Origin: Amaranthus tricolor
Lineage: Eukaryota > Streptophyta > Magnoliopsida > Caryophyllales > Amaranthaceae
Reading direction: 5' to 3'
NCBI RefSeq assembly: GCF_026212465.1
Contig: NC_080059.1
Span: 25,807,292-25,871,291 of the forward strand
DNA: 64,000 nt
Part shown: one piece after another, positions 46,485 to 60,500 of the stretch
Numbering within the stretch: position 1 is the first letter of the stretch
Layout of the letters: each line of letters begins with the position of its first letter
Notes under the pieces: generated by a model
What the model was told of the DNA's origin: nothing
Databases searched by the model: none
Seen by the model: only the letters and a program-made list of their open reading frames with translations
Position numbers and translations under genes: made by a program

Positions 46485-48599
46485 ATCGTTCATTCTTCAT
46501 TGACCATTGATCCTTGTTCATTCTTCATCGTTCATTCTTCATTGACCATTAATCCTTGTTCATTCTTCATTGATCATTGTTCCTTGTTCATTCTTCATCG
46601 TTCATTCTTCATTGATCATTCATCCTTGTTCATTCTTCATCGTTCATTCTTCATTGATCATTGATCCTTGTTCATTCTTCATCGTTCATTCGTCATTGAT
46701 CATTGATCCTTGTTCATTCTTCATCGTTCATTCGTCATTGACCATTACTCCTTGTTCATTCTTCATCGTTCATTCTTCATTGATCATTGATCCTTGTTCA
46801 TTCTTCATCGTTCATTCGTCATTGATCATTGATCCTTATTCATTCTTCATCGTTCATTTTTCATTTACCATTGATCCTTGTTCATTCTTCATCGTTCATT
46901 CTTCATTGATCATTGATCCTTGTTCATTCTTCATCGTTCATTCGTCATTGACCATTAATCCTTGTTCATTCTTCATTGATCATTGATCCTTGTTCATTCT
47001 TCATCGTTCATTCGTCATTGACCATTAATCCTTGTTCATTCTTCATCGTTCATTCTTCATTGATCATTGAACCTTGTTCATTCTTCATCGTTCATTCTTC
47101 TTTGATCATTGATCCTTGTTCATTCTTCATTGATCATTGATCCTTGTTCATTCTTCATCGTTCATTCGTCATTGATCATTGATCCTTGTTCATTCTTCAT
47201 CGTTCATTCTTCATTGATCATTGATCCTTGTTCATTCTTCATCGTTCATTCGTCATTGATCATTGATCCTTGTTCATTCTTCATCGTTCATTCGTCATTG
47301 ACCATTACTCCTTGTTCATTCTTCATCGTTCATTCTTCATTGATCATTGATCCTTGTTCATTCTTCATCGTTCATTCTTCTTTGATCATTGATCCTTGTT
47401 CATTCTTCATTGATCATTGATCCTTGTTCATTCTTCATCGTTCATTCTTCATTGACCATTGATCCTTGTTCATTCTTCATCGTTCATTCTTCATTGACCA
47501 TTAATCCTTGTTCATTCTTCATTGATCATTGTTCCTTGTTCATTCTTCATCGTTCATTCTTCATTGATCATTGATCCTTGTTCATTCTTCATCGTTCATT
47601 CTTCATTGATCATTGATCCTTGTTCATTCTTCATCGTTCATTCGTCATTGATCATTGATCCTTGTTCATTCTTCATCGTTCATTCGTCATTGACCATTAC
47701 TCCTTGTTCATTCTTCATCGTTCATTCTTCATTGATCATTGATCCTTGTTCATTCTTCATCGTTCATTCGTCATTGATCATTGATCCTTATTCATTCTTC
47801 ATCGTTCATTTTTCATTTACCATTGATCCTTGTTCATTCTTCATCGTTCATTCTTCATTGATCATTGATCCTTGTTCATTCTTCATCGTTCATTCGTCAT
47901 TGACCATTAATCCTTGTTCATTCTTCATTGATCATTGATCCTTGTTCATTCTTCATCGTTCATTCGTCATTGACCATTAATCCTTGTTCATTCTTCATCG
48001 TTCATTCTTCATTGATCATTGAACCTTGTTCATTCTTCATCGTTCATTCTTCTTTGATCATTGATCCTTGTTCATTCTTCATTGATCATTGATCCTTGTT
48101 CATTCTTCATCGTTCATTCGTCATTGATCATTGATCCTTGTTCATTCTTCATCGTTCATTCTTCATTGATCATTGATCCTTGTTCATTCTTCATCGTTCA
48201 TTCGTCATTGATCATTGATCCTTGTTCATTCTTCATCGTTCATTCGTCATTGATCATAGATCCTTGTTCATTCTTCATCGTTCATTCGTCATTGACCATT
48301 AATCCTTGTTCATTCTTCATCGTTCATTCTTCATTGATCAGTGATCCTTGTTCATTCTTCATCGTTCATTCGTCATTGATCATTGATCCTTGTTCATTCT
48401 TCATCGTTCATTCGTCATTGACCATTACTCCTTGTTCATTCTTCATCGTTCATTCTTCATTGATCATTGATCCTTGTTCATTCTTCATCGTTCATTCTTC
48501 TTTGATCATTGATCCTTGTTCATTCTTCATTGATCATTGATCCTTGTTCATTCTTCATCGTTCATTCTTCATTGACCATTAATCCTTGTTCATTCTTCA

Positions 48600-51500
48600 T
48601 TGATCATTGTTCCTTGTTCATTCTTCATCGTTCATTCTTCATTGATCATTGATCCTTGTTCATTCTTCATCGTTCATTCGTCATTGATCATTGATCCTTG
48701 TTCATTCTTCATCGTTCATTCGTCATTGATCATAGATCCTTGTTCATTCTTCATCGTTCATTCGTCATTGACCATTAATCCTTGTTCATTCTTCATCGTT
48801 CATTCTTCATTGATCAGTGATCCTTGTTCATTCTTCATCGTTCATTCGTCATTCGTCATTGATCATTGATCCTTGTTCATTCTTCATCGTTCATTCGTCA
48901 TTGACCATGACTCCTTGTTCATTCTTCATCGTTCATTCTTCATTGATCATTGATCCTTGTTCATTCTTCATCGTTCATTCTTCTTTGATCATTGATCCTT
49001 GTTCATTCTTCATTGATCATTGATCCTTGTTCATTCTTCATCGTTCATTCTTCATTGACCATTGATCCTTGTTCATTCTTCATCGTTCATTCTTCATTGA
49101 CCATTAATCCTTGTTCATTCTTCATCGATCATTCTTCATTGATCATTGTTCCTTGTTCATTCTTCATCGTTCATTCTTCATTGATCATTGATCCTTGTTC
49201 ATTCTTCATCGTTCATTCTTCATTGATCATTGATCCTTGTTCATTCTTCATCGTTCATTCGTCATTGATCATTGATCCTTGTTCATTCTTCATCGTTCAT
49301 TCGTCATTGACCATTACTCCTTGTTCATTCTTCATCGTTCATTCTTCATTGATCATTGATCCTTGTTCATTCTTCATCGTTCATTCTTCATTGACCATTG
49401 ATCCTTGTTCATTCTTCATTGATCATTGATCCTTGTTCATTCTTCATCGTTCATTCTTCTTGATCATTGATCCTTGTTCATTCTTCATTGATCATTGATC
49501 CTTGTTCATTCTTCATCGTTCATTCTTCATTGACCATTGATCCTTGTTCATTCTTCATCGTTCATTCTTCATTGACCATTTATCCTTGTTCATTCTTCAT
49601 TGATCATTGTTCCTTGTTCATTCTTCATCGTTCATTCTTCATTGATCATTGATCCTTGTTCATTCTTCATCGTTCATTCGTCATTGACCATTACTCCTTG
49701 TTCATTCTTCATCGTTCATTCTTCATTGATCATTGATCCTTGTTCATTCTTCATCGTTCATTCGTCATTGATCATTGATCCTTGTTCATTCTTCATCGTT
49801 CATTCGTCATTGACCATTACTCCTTGTTCATTCTTCATCGTTCATTCTTCATTGATCATTGATCCTTGTTCATTCTTCATCGTTCATTCTTCTTTGATCA
49901 TTGATCCTTGTTCATTCTTCATTGATCATTGATCCTTGTTCATTCTTCATCGTTCATTCTTCATTGACCATTGATCCTTGTTCATTCTTCATTGATCATT
50001 GATCCTTGTTCATTCTTCATCGTTCATTCTTCTTTGATCATTGATCCTTGTTCATTCTTCATTGATCATTGATCCTTGTTCATTCTTCATCGTTCATTCT
50101 TCATTGACCATTGATCCTTGTTCATTCTTCATCGTTCATTCTTCATTGACCATTAATCCTTGTTCATTCTTCATTGATCATTGTTCCTTGTTCATTCTTC
50201 ATCGTTCATTCTTCATTGATCATTGATCCTTGTTCATTCTTCATCGTTCATTCTTCATTGATCATTGATCCTTGTTCATTCTTCATCGTTCATTCGTCAT
50301 TGATCATTGATCCTTGTTCATTCTTCATCGTTCATTCGTCATTGACCATTACACCTTGTTCATTCTTCATCGTTCATTCTTCATTGATCATTGATCCTTG
50401 TTCATTCTTCATCGTTCATTCGTCATTGATCATTGATCCTTATTCATTCTTCATCGTTCATTTTTCATTTACCATTGATCCTTGTTCATTCTTCATCGTT
50501 CATTCTTCATTGATCATTGATCCTTGTTCATTCTTCATCGTTCATTCGTCATTGACCATTAATCCTTGTTCATTCTTCATTGATCATTGATCCTTGTTCA
50601 TTCTTCATCGTTCATTCGTCATTGACCATTAATCCTTGTTCATTCTTCATCGTTCATTCTTCATTGATCATTGAACCTTGTTCATTCTTCATCGTTCATT
50701 CTTCTTTGATCATTGATCCTTGTTCATTCTTCATTGATCATTGATCCTTGTTCATTCTTCATCGTTCATTCGTCATTGATCATTGATCCTTGTTCATTCT
50801 TCATCGTTCATTCTTCATTGATCATTGATCCTTGTTCATTCTTCATCGTTCATTCGTCATTGATCATTGATCCTTGTTCATTCTTCATCGTTCATTCGTC
50901 ATTGATCATAGATCCTTGTTCATTCTTCATCGTTCATTCGTCATTGACCATTAATCCTTGTTCATTCTTCATCGTTCATTCTTCATTGATCAGTGATCCT
51001 TGTTCATTCTTCATCGTTCATTCGTCATTGATCATTGATCCTTGTTCATTCTTCATCGTTCATTCGTCATTGACCATTACTCCTTGTTCATTCTTCATCG
51101 TTCATTCTTCATTGATCATTGATCCTTGTTCATTCTTCATCGTTCATTCTTCTTTGATCATTGATCCTTGTTCATTCTTCATTGATCATTGATCCTTGTT
51201 CATTCTTCATCGTTCATTCTTCATTGACCATTAATCCTTGTTCATTCTTCATTGATCATTGTTCCTTGTTCATTCTTCATCGTTCATTCTTCATTGATCA
51301 TTGATCCTTGTTCATTCTTCATCGTTCATTCGTCATTGATCATTGATCCTTGTTCATTCTTCATCGTTCATTCGTCATTGATCATAGATCCTTGTTCATT
51401 CTTCATCGTTCATTCGTCATTGACCATTAATCCTTGTTCATTCTTCATCGTTCATTCTTCATTGATCAGTGATCCTTGTTCATTCTTCATCGTTCATTCG

Positions 51501-54500
51501 TCATTGATCATTGATCCTTGTTCATTCTTCATCGTTCATTCGTCATTGACCATGACTCCTTGTTCATTCTTCATCGTTCATTCTTCATTGATCATTGATC
51601 CTTGTTCATTCTTCATCGTTCATTCTTCTTTGATCATTGATCCTTGTTCATTCTTCATTGATCATTGATCCTTGTTCATTCTTCATCGTTCATTCTTCAT
51701 TGACCATTGATCCTTGTTCATTCTTCATCGTTCATTCTTCATTGACCATTAATCCTTGTTCATTCTTCATCGATCATTCTTCATTGATCATTGTTCCTTG
51801 TTCATTCTTCATCGTTCATTCTTCATTGATCATTGATCCTTGTTCATTCTTCATCGTTCATTCTTCATTGATCATTGATCCTTGTTCATTCTTCATCGTT
51901 CATTCGTCATTGATCATTGATCCTTGTTCATTCTTCATCGTTCATTCGTCATTGACCATTACTCCTTGTTCATTCTTCATCGTTCATTCTTCATTGATCA
52001 TTGATCCTTGTTCATTCTTCATCGTTCATTCTTCATTGACCATTGATCCTTGTTCATTCTTCATTGATCATTGATCCTTGTTCATTCTTCATCGTTCATT
52101 CTTCTTGATCATTGATCCTTGTTCATTCTTCATTGATCATTGATCCTTGTTCATTCTTCATCGTTCATTCTTCATTGACCATTGATCCTTGTTCATTCTT
52201 CATCGTTCATTCTTCATTGACCATTTATCCTTGTTCATTCTTCATTGATCATTGTTCCTTGTTCATTCTTCATCGTTCATTCTTCATTGATCATTGATCC
52301 TTGTTCATTCTTCATCGTTCATTCTTCATTGATCATTGATCCTTGTTCATTCTTCATCGTTCATTCGTCATTGACCATTACTCCTTGTTCATTCTTCATC
52401 GTTCATTCTTCATTGATCATTGATCCTTGTTCATTCTTCATCGTTCATTCGTCATTGATCATTGATCCTTATTCATTCTTCATCGTTCATTTTTCATTTA
52501 TCATTGATCCTTGTTCATTCTTCATCGTTCATTCTTCATTGATCATTGATCCTTGTTCATTCTTCATCGTTCATTCGTCATTGACCATTAATCCTTGTTC
52601 ATTCTTCATCGTTCATTCTTCATTGATCATTGATCCTTGTTCATTCTTCATCGTTCATTCGTCATTGACCATTAATCCTTGTTCATTCTTCATCGTTCAT
52701 TCTTCATTGATCATTGAACCTTGTTCATTCTTCATCGTTCATTCTTCTTTGATCATTGATCCTTGTTCATTCTTCATTGATCATTGATCCTTGTTCATTC
52801 TTCATCGTTCATTCGTCATTGATCATTGATCCTTGTTCATTCTTCATCGTTCATTCTTCATTGATCATTGATCCTTGTTCATTCTTCATCGTTCATTCGT
52901 CATTGATCATTGATCCTTGTTCATTCTTCATCGTTCATTCGTCATTGACCATTACTCCTTGTTCATTCTTCATCGTTCATTCTTCATTGATCATTGATCC
53001 TTGTTCATTCTTCATCGTTCATTCTTCTTTGATCATTGATCCTTGTTCATTCTTCATTGATCATTGATCCTTGTTCATTCTTCATCGTTCATTCTTCATT
53101 GACCATTGATCCTTGTTCATTCTTCATCGTTCATTCTTCATTGACCATTAATCCTTGTTCATTCTTCATTGATCATTGTTCCTTGTTCATTCTTCATCGT
53201 TCATTCTTCATTGATCATTGATCCTTGTTCATTCTTCATCGTTCATTCTTCATTGATCATTGATCCTTGTTCATTCTTCATCGTTCATTCGTCATTGATC
53301 ATTGATCCTTGTTCATTCTTCATCGTTCATTCGTCATTGACCATTACTCCTTGTTCATTCTTCATCGTTCATTCTTCATTGATCATTGATCCTTGTTCAT
53401 TCTTCATCGTTCATTCGTCATTGATCATTGATCCTTATTCATTCTTCATCGTTCATTTTTCATTTACCATTGATCCTTGTTCATTCTTCATCGTTCATTC
53501 TTCATTGATCATTGATCCTTGTTCATTCTTCATCGTTCATTCGTCATTGACCATTAATCCTTGTTCATTCTTCATCGTTCATTCTTCATTGATCATTGAT
53601 CCTTGTTCATTCTTCATCGTTCATTCGTCATTGATCATTGACCCTTATTCATTCTTCATCGTTCATTTTTCATTTATCATTGATCCTTGTTCATTCTTCA
53701 TTGATCATTGATCCTTGTTCATTCTTCATCGTTCATTCGTCATTGACCATTAATCCTTGTTCATTCTTCATCGTTCATTCTTCATTGATCATTGATCCTT
53801 GTTCATTCTTCATCGTTCATTCGTCATTGACCATTAATCCTTGTTCATTCTTCATCGTTCATTCTTCATTGATCATTGAACCTTGTTCATTCTTCATCGT
53901 TCATTCTTCTTTGATCATTGATCCTTGTTCATTCTTCATCGTTCATTCTTCTTTGATCATTGATCCTTGTTCATTCTTCATTGATCATTGATCCTTGTTC
54001 ATTCTTCATCGTTCATTCTTCATTGACCATTAATCCTTGTTCATTCTTCATTGATCATTGTTCCTTGTTCATTCTTCATCGTTCATTCTTCATTGATCAT
54101 TGATCCTTGTTCATTCTTCATCGTTCATTCGTCATTGATCATTGATCCTTGTTCATTCTTCATCGTTCATTCGTCATTGATCATAGATCCTTGTTCATTC
54201 TTCATCGTTCATTCGTCATTGACCATTAATCCTTGTTCATTCTTCATCGTTCATTCTTCATTGATCAGTGATCCTTGTTCATTCTTCATCGTTCATTCGT
54301 CATTGATCATTGATCCTTGTTCATTCTTCATCGTTCATTCGTCATTGACCATGACTCCTTGTTCATTCTTCATCGTTCATTCTTCATTGATCATTGATCC
54401 TTGTTCATTCTTCATCGTTCATTCTTCTTTGATCATTGATCCTTGTTCATTCTTCATTGATCATTGATCCTTGTTCATTCTTCATCGTTCATTCTTCATT

Positions 54501-57500
54501 GACCATTGATCCTTGTTCATTCTTCATCGTTCATTCTTCATTGACCATTAATCCTTGTTCATTCTTCATCGATCATTCTTCATTGATCATTGTTCCTTGT
54601 TCATTCTTCATCGTTCATTCTTCATTGATCATTGATCCTTGTTCATTCTTCATCGTTCATTCTTCATTGATCATTGATCCTTGTTCATTCTTCATCGTTC
54701 ATTCGTCATTGATCATTGATCCTTGTTCATTCTTCATCGTTCATTCGTCATTGACCATTACTCCTTGTTCATTCTTCATCGTTCATTCTTCATTGATCAT
54801 TGATCCTTGTTCATTCTTCATCGTTCATTCTTCATTGACCATTGATCCTTGTTCATTCTTCATTGATCATTGATCCTTGTTCATTCTTCATCGTTCATTC
54901 TTCTTGATCATTGATCCTTGTTCATTCTTCATTGATCATTGATCCTTGTTCATTCTTCATCGTTCATTCTTCATTGACCATTGATCCTTGTTCATTCTTC
55001 ATCGTTCATTCTTCATTGACCATTTATCCTTGTTCATTCTTCATTGATCATTGTTCCTTGTTCATTCTTCATCGTTCATTCTTCATTGATCATTGATCCT
55101 TGTTCATTCTTCATCGTTCATTCTTCATTGATCATTGATCCTTGTTCATTCTTCATCGTTCATTCGTCATTGACCATTACTCCTTGTTCATTCTTCATCG
55201 TTCATTCTTCATTGATCATTGATCCTTGTTCATTCTTCATCGTTCATTCGTCATTGATCATTGATCCTTATTCATTCTTCATCGTTCATTTTTCATTTAT
55301 CATTGATCCTTGTTCATTCTTCATCGTTCATTCTTCATTGATCATTGATCCTTGTTCATTCTTCATCGTTCATTCGTCATTGACCATTAATCCTTGTTCA
55401 TTCTTCATCGTTCATTCTTCATTGATCATTGATCCTTGTTCATTCTTCATCGTTCATTCGTCATTGACCATTAATCCTTGTTCATTCTTCATCGTTCATT
55501 CTTCATTGATCATTGAACCTTGTTCATTCTTCATCGTTCATTCTTCTTTGATCATTGATCCTTGTTCATTCTTCATTGATCATTGATCCTTGTTCATTCT
55601 TCATCGTTCATTCGTCATTGATCATTGATCCTTGTTCATTCTTCATCGTTCATTCTTCATTGATCATTGATCCTTGTTCATTCTTCATCGTTCATTCGTC
55701 ATTGATCATTGATCCTTGTTCATTCTTCATCGTTCATTCGTCATTGACCATTACTCCTTGTTCATTCTTCATCGTTCATTCTTCATTGATCATTGATCCT
55801 TGTTCATTCTTCATCGTTCATTCTTCTTTGATCATTGATCCTTGTTCATTCTTCATTGATCATTGATCCTTGTTCATTCTTCATCGTTCATTCTTCATTG
55901 ACCATTGATCCTTGTTCATTCTTCATTGATCATTGATCCTTGTTCATTCTTCATCGTTCATTCTTCTTTGATCATTGATCCTTGTTCATTCTTCATTGAT
56001 CATTGATCCTTGTTCATTCTTCATCGTTCATTCTTCATTGACCATTGATCCTTGTTCATTCTTCATCGTTCATTCTTCATTGAACATTAATCCTTGTTCA
56101 TTCTTCATTGATCATTGTTCCTTGTTCATTCTTCATCGTTCATTCTTCATTGATCATTGATCCTTGTTCATTCTTCATCGTTCATTCTTCATTGATCATT
56201 GATCCTTGTTCATTCTTCATCGTTCATTCGTCATTGATCATTGATCCTTGTTCATTCTTCATCGTTCATTCGTCATTGACCATTACTCCTTGTTCATTCT
56301 TCATCGTTCATTCTTCATTGATCATTGATCCTTGTTCATTCTTCATCGTTCATTCGTCATTGATCATTGATCCTTATTCATTCTTCATCGTTCATTTTTC
56401 ATTTACCATTGATCCTTGTTCATTCTTCATCGTTCATTCTTCATTGATCATTGATCCTTGTTCATTCTTCATCGTTCATTCGTCATTGACCATTAATCCT
56501 TGTTCATTCTTCATTGATCATTGATCCTTGTTCATTCTTCATCGTTCATTCGTCATTGATCATTGATCCTTATTCATTCTTCATCGTTCATTTTTCATTT
56601 ATCATTGATCCTTGTTCATTCTTCATCGTTCATTCTTCATTGATCATTGATCCTTGTTCATTCTTCATCGTTCATTCGTCATTGACCATTAATCCTTGTT
56701 CATTCTTCATCGTTCATTCTTCATTGATCATTGATCCTTGTTCATTCTTCATCGTTCATTCGTCATTGATCATTGACCCTTATTCATTCTTCATCGTTCA
56801 TTTTTCATTTATCATTGATCCTTGTTCATTCTTCATTGATCATTGATCCTTGTTCATTCTTCATCGTTCATTCGTCATTGACCATTAATCCTTGTTCATT
56901 CTTCATCGTTCATTCTTCATTGATCATTGATCCTTGTTCATTCTTCATCGTTCATTCGTCATTGACCATTAATCCTTGTTCATTCTTCATCGTTCATTCT
57001 TCATTGATCATTGAACCTTGTTCATTCTTCATCGTTCATTCTTCTTTGATCATTGATCCTTGTTCATTCTTCATCGTTCATTCTTCTTTGATCATTGATC
57101 CTTGTTCATTCTTCATTGATCATTGATCCTTGTTCATTCTTCATCGTTCATTCTTCATTGACCATTAATCCTTGTTCATTCTTCATTGATCATTGTTCCT
57201 TGTTCATTCTTCATCGTTCATTCTTCATTGATCATTGATCCTTGTTCATTCTTCATCGTTCATTCGTCATTGATCATTGATCCTTGTTCATTCTTCATCG
57301 TTCAATCGTCATTGATCATAGATCCTTGTTCATTCTTCATCGTTCATTCGTCATTGACCATTAATCCTTGTTCATTCTTCATCGTTCATTCTTCATTGAT
57401 CAGTGATCCTTGTTCATTCTTCATCGTTCATTCGTCATTGATCATTGATCCTTGTTCATTCTTCATCGTTCATTCGTCATTGACCATGACTCCTTGTTCA

Positions 57501-60500
57501 TTCTTCATCGTTCATTCTTCATTGATCATTGATCCTTGTTCATTCTTCATCGTTCATTCTTCTTTGATCATTGATCCTTGTTCATTCTTCATTGATCATT
57601 GATCCTTGTTCATTCTTCATCGTTCATTCTTCATTGACCATTGATCCTTGTTCATTCTTCATCGTTCATTCTTCATTGACCATTAATCCTTGTTCATTCT
57701 TCATCGATCATTCTTCATTGATCATTGTTCCTTGTTCATTCTTCATCGTTCATTCTTCATTGATCATTGATCCTTGTTCATTCTTCATCGTTCATTCTTC
57801 ATTGATCATTGATCCTTGTTCATTCTTCATCGTTCATTCGTCATTGATCATTGATCCTTGTTCATTCTTCATCGTTCATTCGTCATTGACCATTACTCCT
57901 TGTTCATTCTTCATCGTTCATTCTTCATTGATCATTGATCCTTGTTCATTCTTCATCGTTCATTCTTCATTGACCATTGATCCTTGTTCATTCTTCATTG
58001 ATCATTGATCCTTGTTCATTCTTCATCGTTCATTCTTCTTGATCATTGATCCTTGTTCATTCTTCATCGTTCATTCGTCATTGACCATTACTCCTTGTTC
58101 ATTCTTCATCGTTCATTCTTCATTGATCATTGATCCTTGTTCATTCTTCATCGTTCATTCGTCATTGATCATTGATCCTTATTCATTCTTCATCGTTCAT
58201 TTTTCATTTATCATTGATCCTTGTTCATTCTTCATCGTTCATTCTTCATTGATCATTGATCCTTGTTCATTCTTCATCGTTCATTCGTCATTGACCATTA
58301 ATCCTTGTTCATTCTTCATCGTTCATTCTTCATTGATCATTGATCCTTGTTCATTCTTCATCGTTCATTCGTCATTGACCATTAATCCTTGTTCATTCTT
58401 CATCGTTCATTCTTCATTGATCATTGAACCTTGTTCATTCTTCATCGTTCATTCTTCTTTGATCATTGATCCTTGTTCATTCTTCATTGATCATTGATCC
58501 TTGTTCATTCTTCATCGTTCATTCGTCATTGATCATTGATCCTTGTTCATTCTTCATCGTTCATTCTTCATTGATCATTGATCCTTGTTCATTCTTCATC
58601 GTTCATTCGTCATTGATCATTGATCCTTGTTCATTCTTCATCGTTCATTCGTCATTGACCATTACTCCTTGTTCATTCTTCATCGTTCATTCTTCATTGA
58701 TCATTGATCCTTGTTCATTCTTCATCGTTCATTCTTCTTTGATCATTGATCCTTGTTCATTCTTCATTGATCATTGATCCTTGTTCATTCTTCATCGTTC
58801 ATTCTTCATTGACCATTGATCCTTGTTCATTCTTCATTGATCATTGATCCTTGTTCATTCTTCATCGTTCATTCTTCTTTGATCATTGATCCTTGTTCAT
58901 TCTTCATTGATCATTGATCCTTGTTCATTCTTCATCGTTCATTCTTCATTGACCATTGATCCTTGTTCATTCTTCATCGTTCATTCTTCATTGACCATTA
59001 ATCCTTGTTCATTCTTCATTGATCATTGTTCCTTGTTCATTCTTCATCGTTCATTCTTCATTGATCATTGATCCTTGTTCATTCTTCATCGTTCATTCTT
59101 CATTGATCATTGATCCTTGTTCATTCTTCATCGTTCATTCGTCATTGATCATTGATCCTTGTTCATTCTTCATCGTTCATTCGTCATTGACCATTACTCC
59201 TTGTTCATTCTTCATCGTTCATTCTTCATTGATCATTGATCCTTGTTCATTCTTCATCGTTCATTCGTCATTGATCATTGATCCTTATTCATTCTTCATC
59301 GTTCATTTTTCATTTACCATTGATCCTTGTTCATTCTTCATCGTTCATTCTTCATTGATCATTGATCCTTGTTCATTCTTCATCGTTCATTCGTCATTGA
59401 CCATTAATCCTTGTTCATTCTTCATTGATCATTGATCCTTGTTCATTCTTCATCGTTCATTCGTCATTGATCATTGATCCTTATTCATTCTTCATCGTTC
59501 ATTTTTCATTTATCATTGATCCTTGTTCATTCTTCATCGTTCATTCTTCATTGATCATTGATCCTTGTTCATTCTTCATCGTTCATTCGTCATTGACCAT
59601 TAATCCTTGTTCATTCTTCATCGTTCATTCTTCATTGATCATTGATCCTTGTTCATTCTTCATCGTTCATTCGTCATTGATCATTGACCCTTATTCATTC
59701 TTCATCGTTCATTTTTCATTTATCATTGATCCTTGTTCATTCTTCATCGTTCATTCTTCATTGATCATTGATCCTTGTTCATTCTTCATCGTTCATTCGT
59801 CATTGACCATTAATCCTTGTTCATTCTTCATCGTTCATTCTTCATTGATCATTGATCCTTGTTCATTCTTCATCGTTCATTCGTCATTGACCATTAATCC
59901 TTGTTCATTCTTCATCGTTCATTCTTCATTGATCATTGAACCTTGTTCATTCTTCATCGTTCATTCTTCTTTGATCATTGATCCTTGTTCATTCTTCATC
60001 GTTCATTCTTCTTTGATCATTGATCCTTGTTCATTCTTCATTGATCATTGATCCTTGTTCATTCTTCATCGTTCATTCTTCATTGACCATTAATCCTTGT
60101 TCATTCTTCATTGATCATTGTTCCTTGTTCATTCTTCATCGTTCATTCTTCATTGATCATTGATCCTTGTTCATTCTTCATCGTTCATTCGTCATTGATC
60201 ATTGATCCTTGTTCATTCTTCATCGTTCATTCGTCATTGATCATAGATCCTTGTTCATTCTTCATCGTTCATTCGTCATTGACCATTAATCCTTGTTCAT
60301 TCTTCATCGTTCATTCTTCATTGATCAGTGATCCTTGTTCATTCTTCATCGTTCATTCGTCATTGATCATTGATCCTTGTTCATTCTTCATCGTTCATTC
60401 GTCATTGACCATGACTCCTTGTTCATTCTTCATCGTTCATTCTTCATTGATCATTGATCCTTGTTCATTCTTCATCGTTCATTCTTCTTTGATCATTGAT

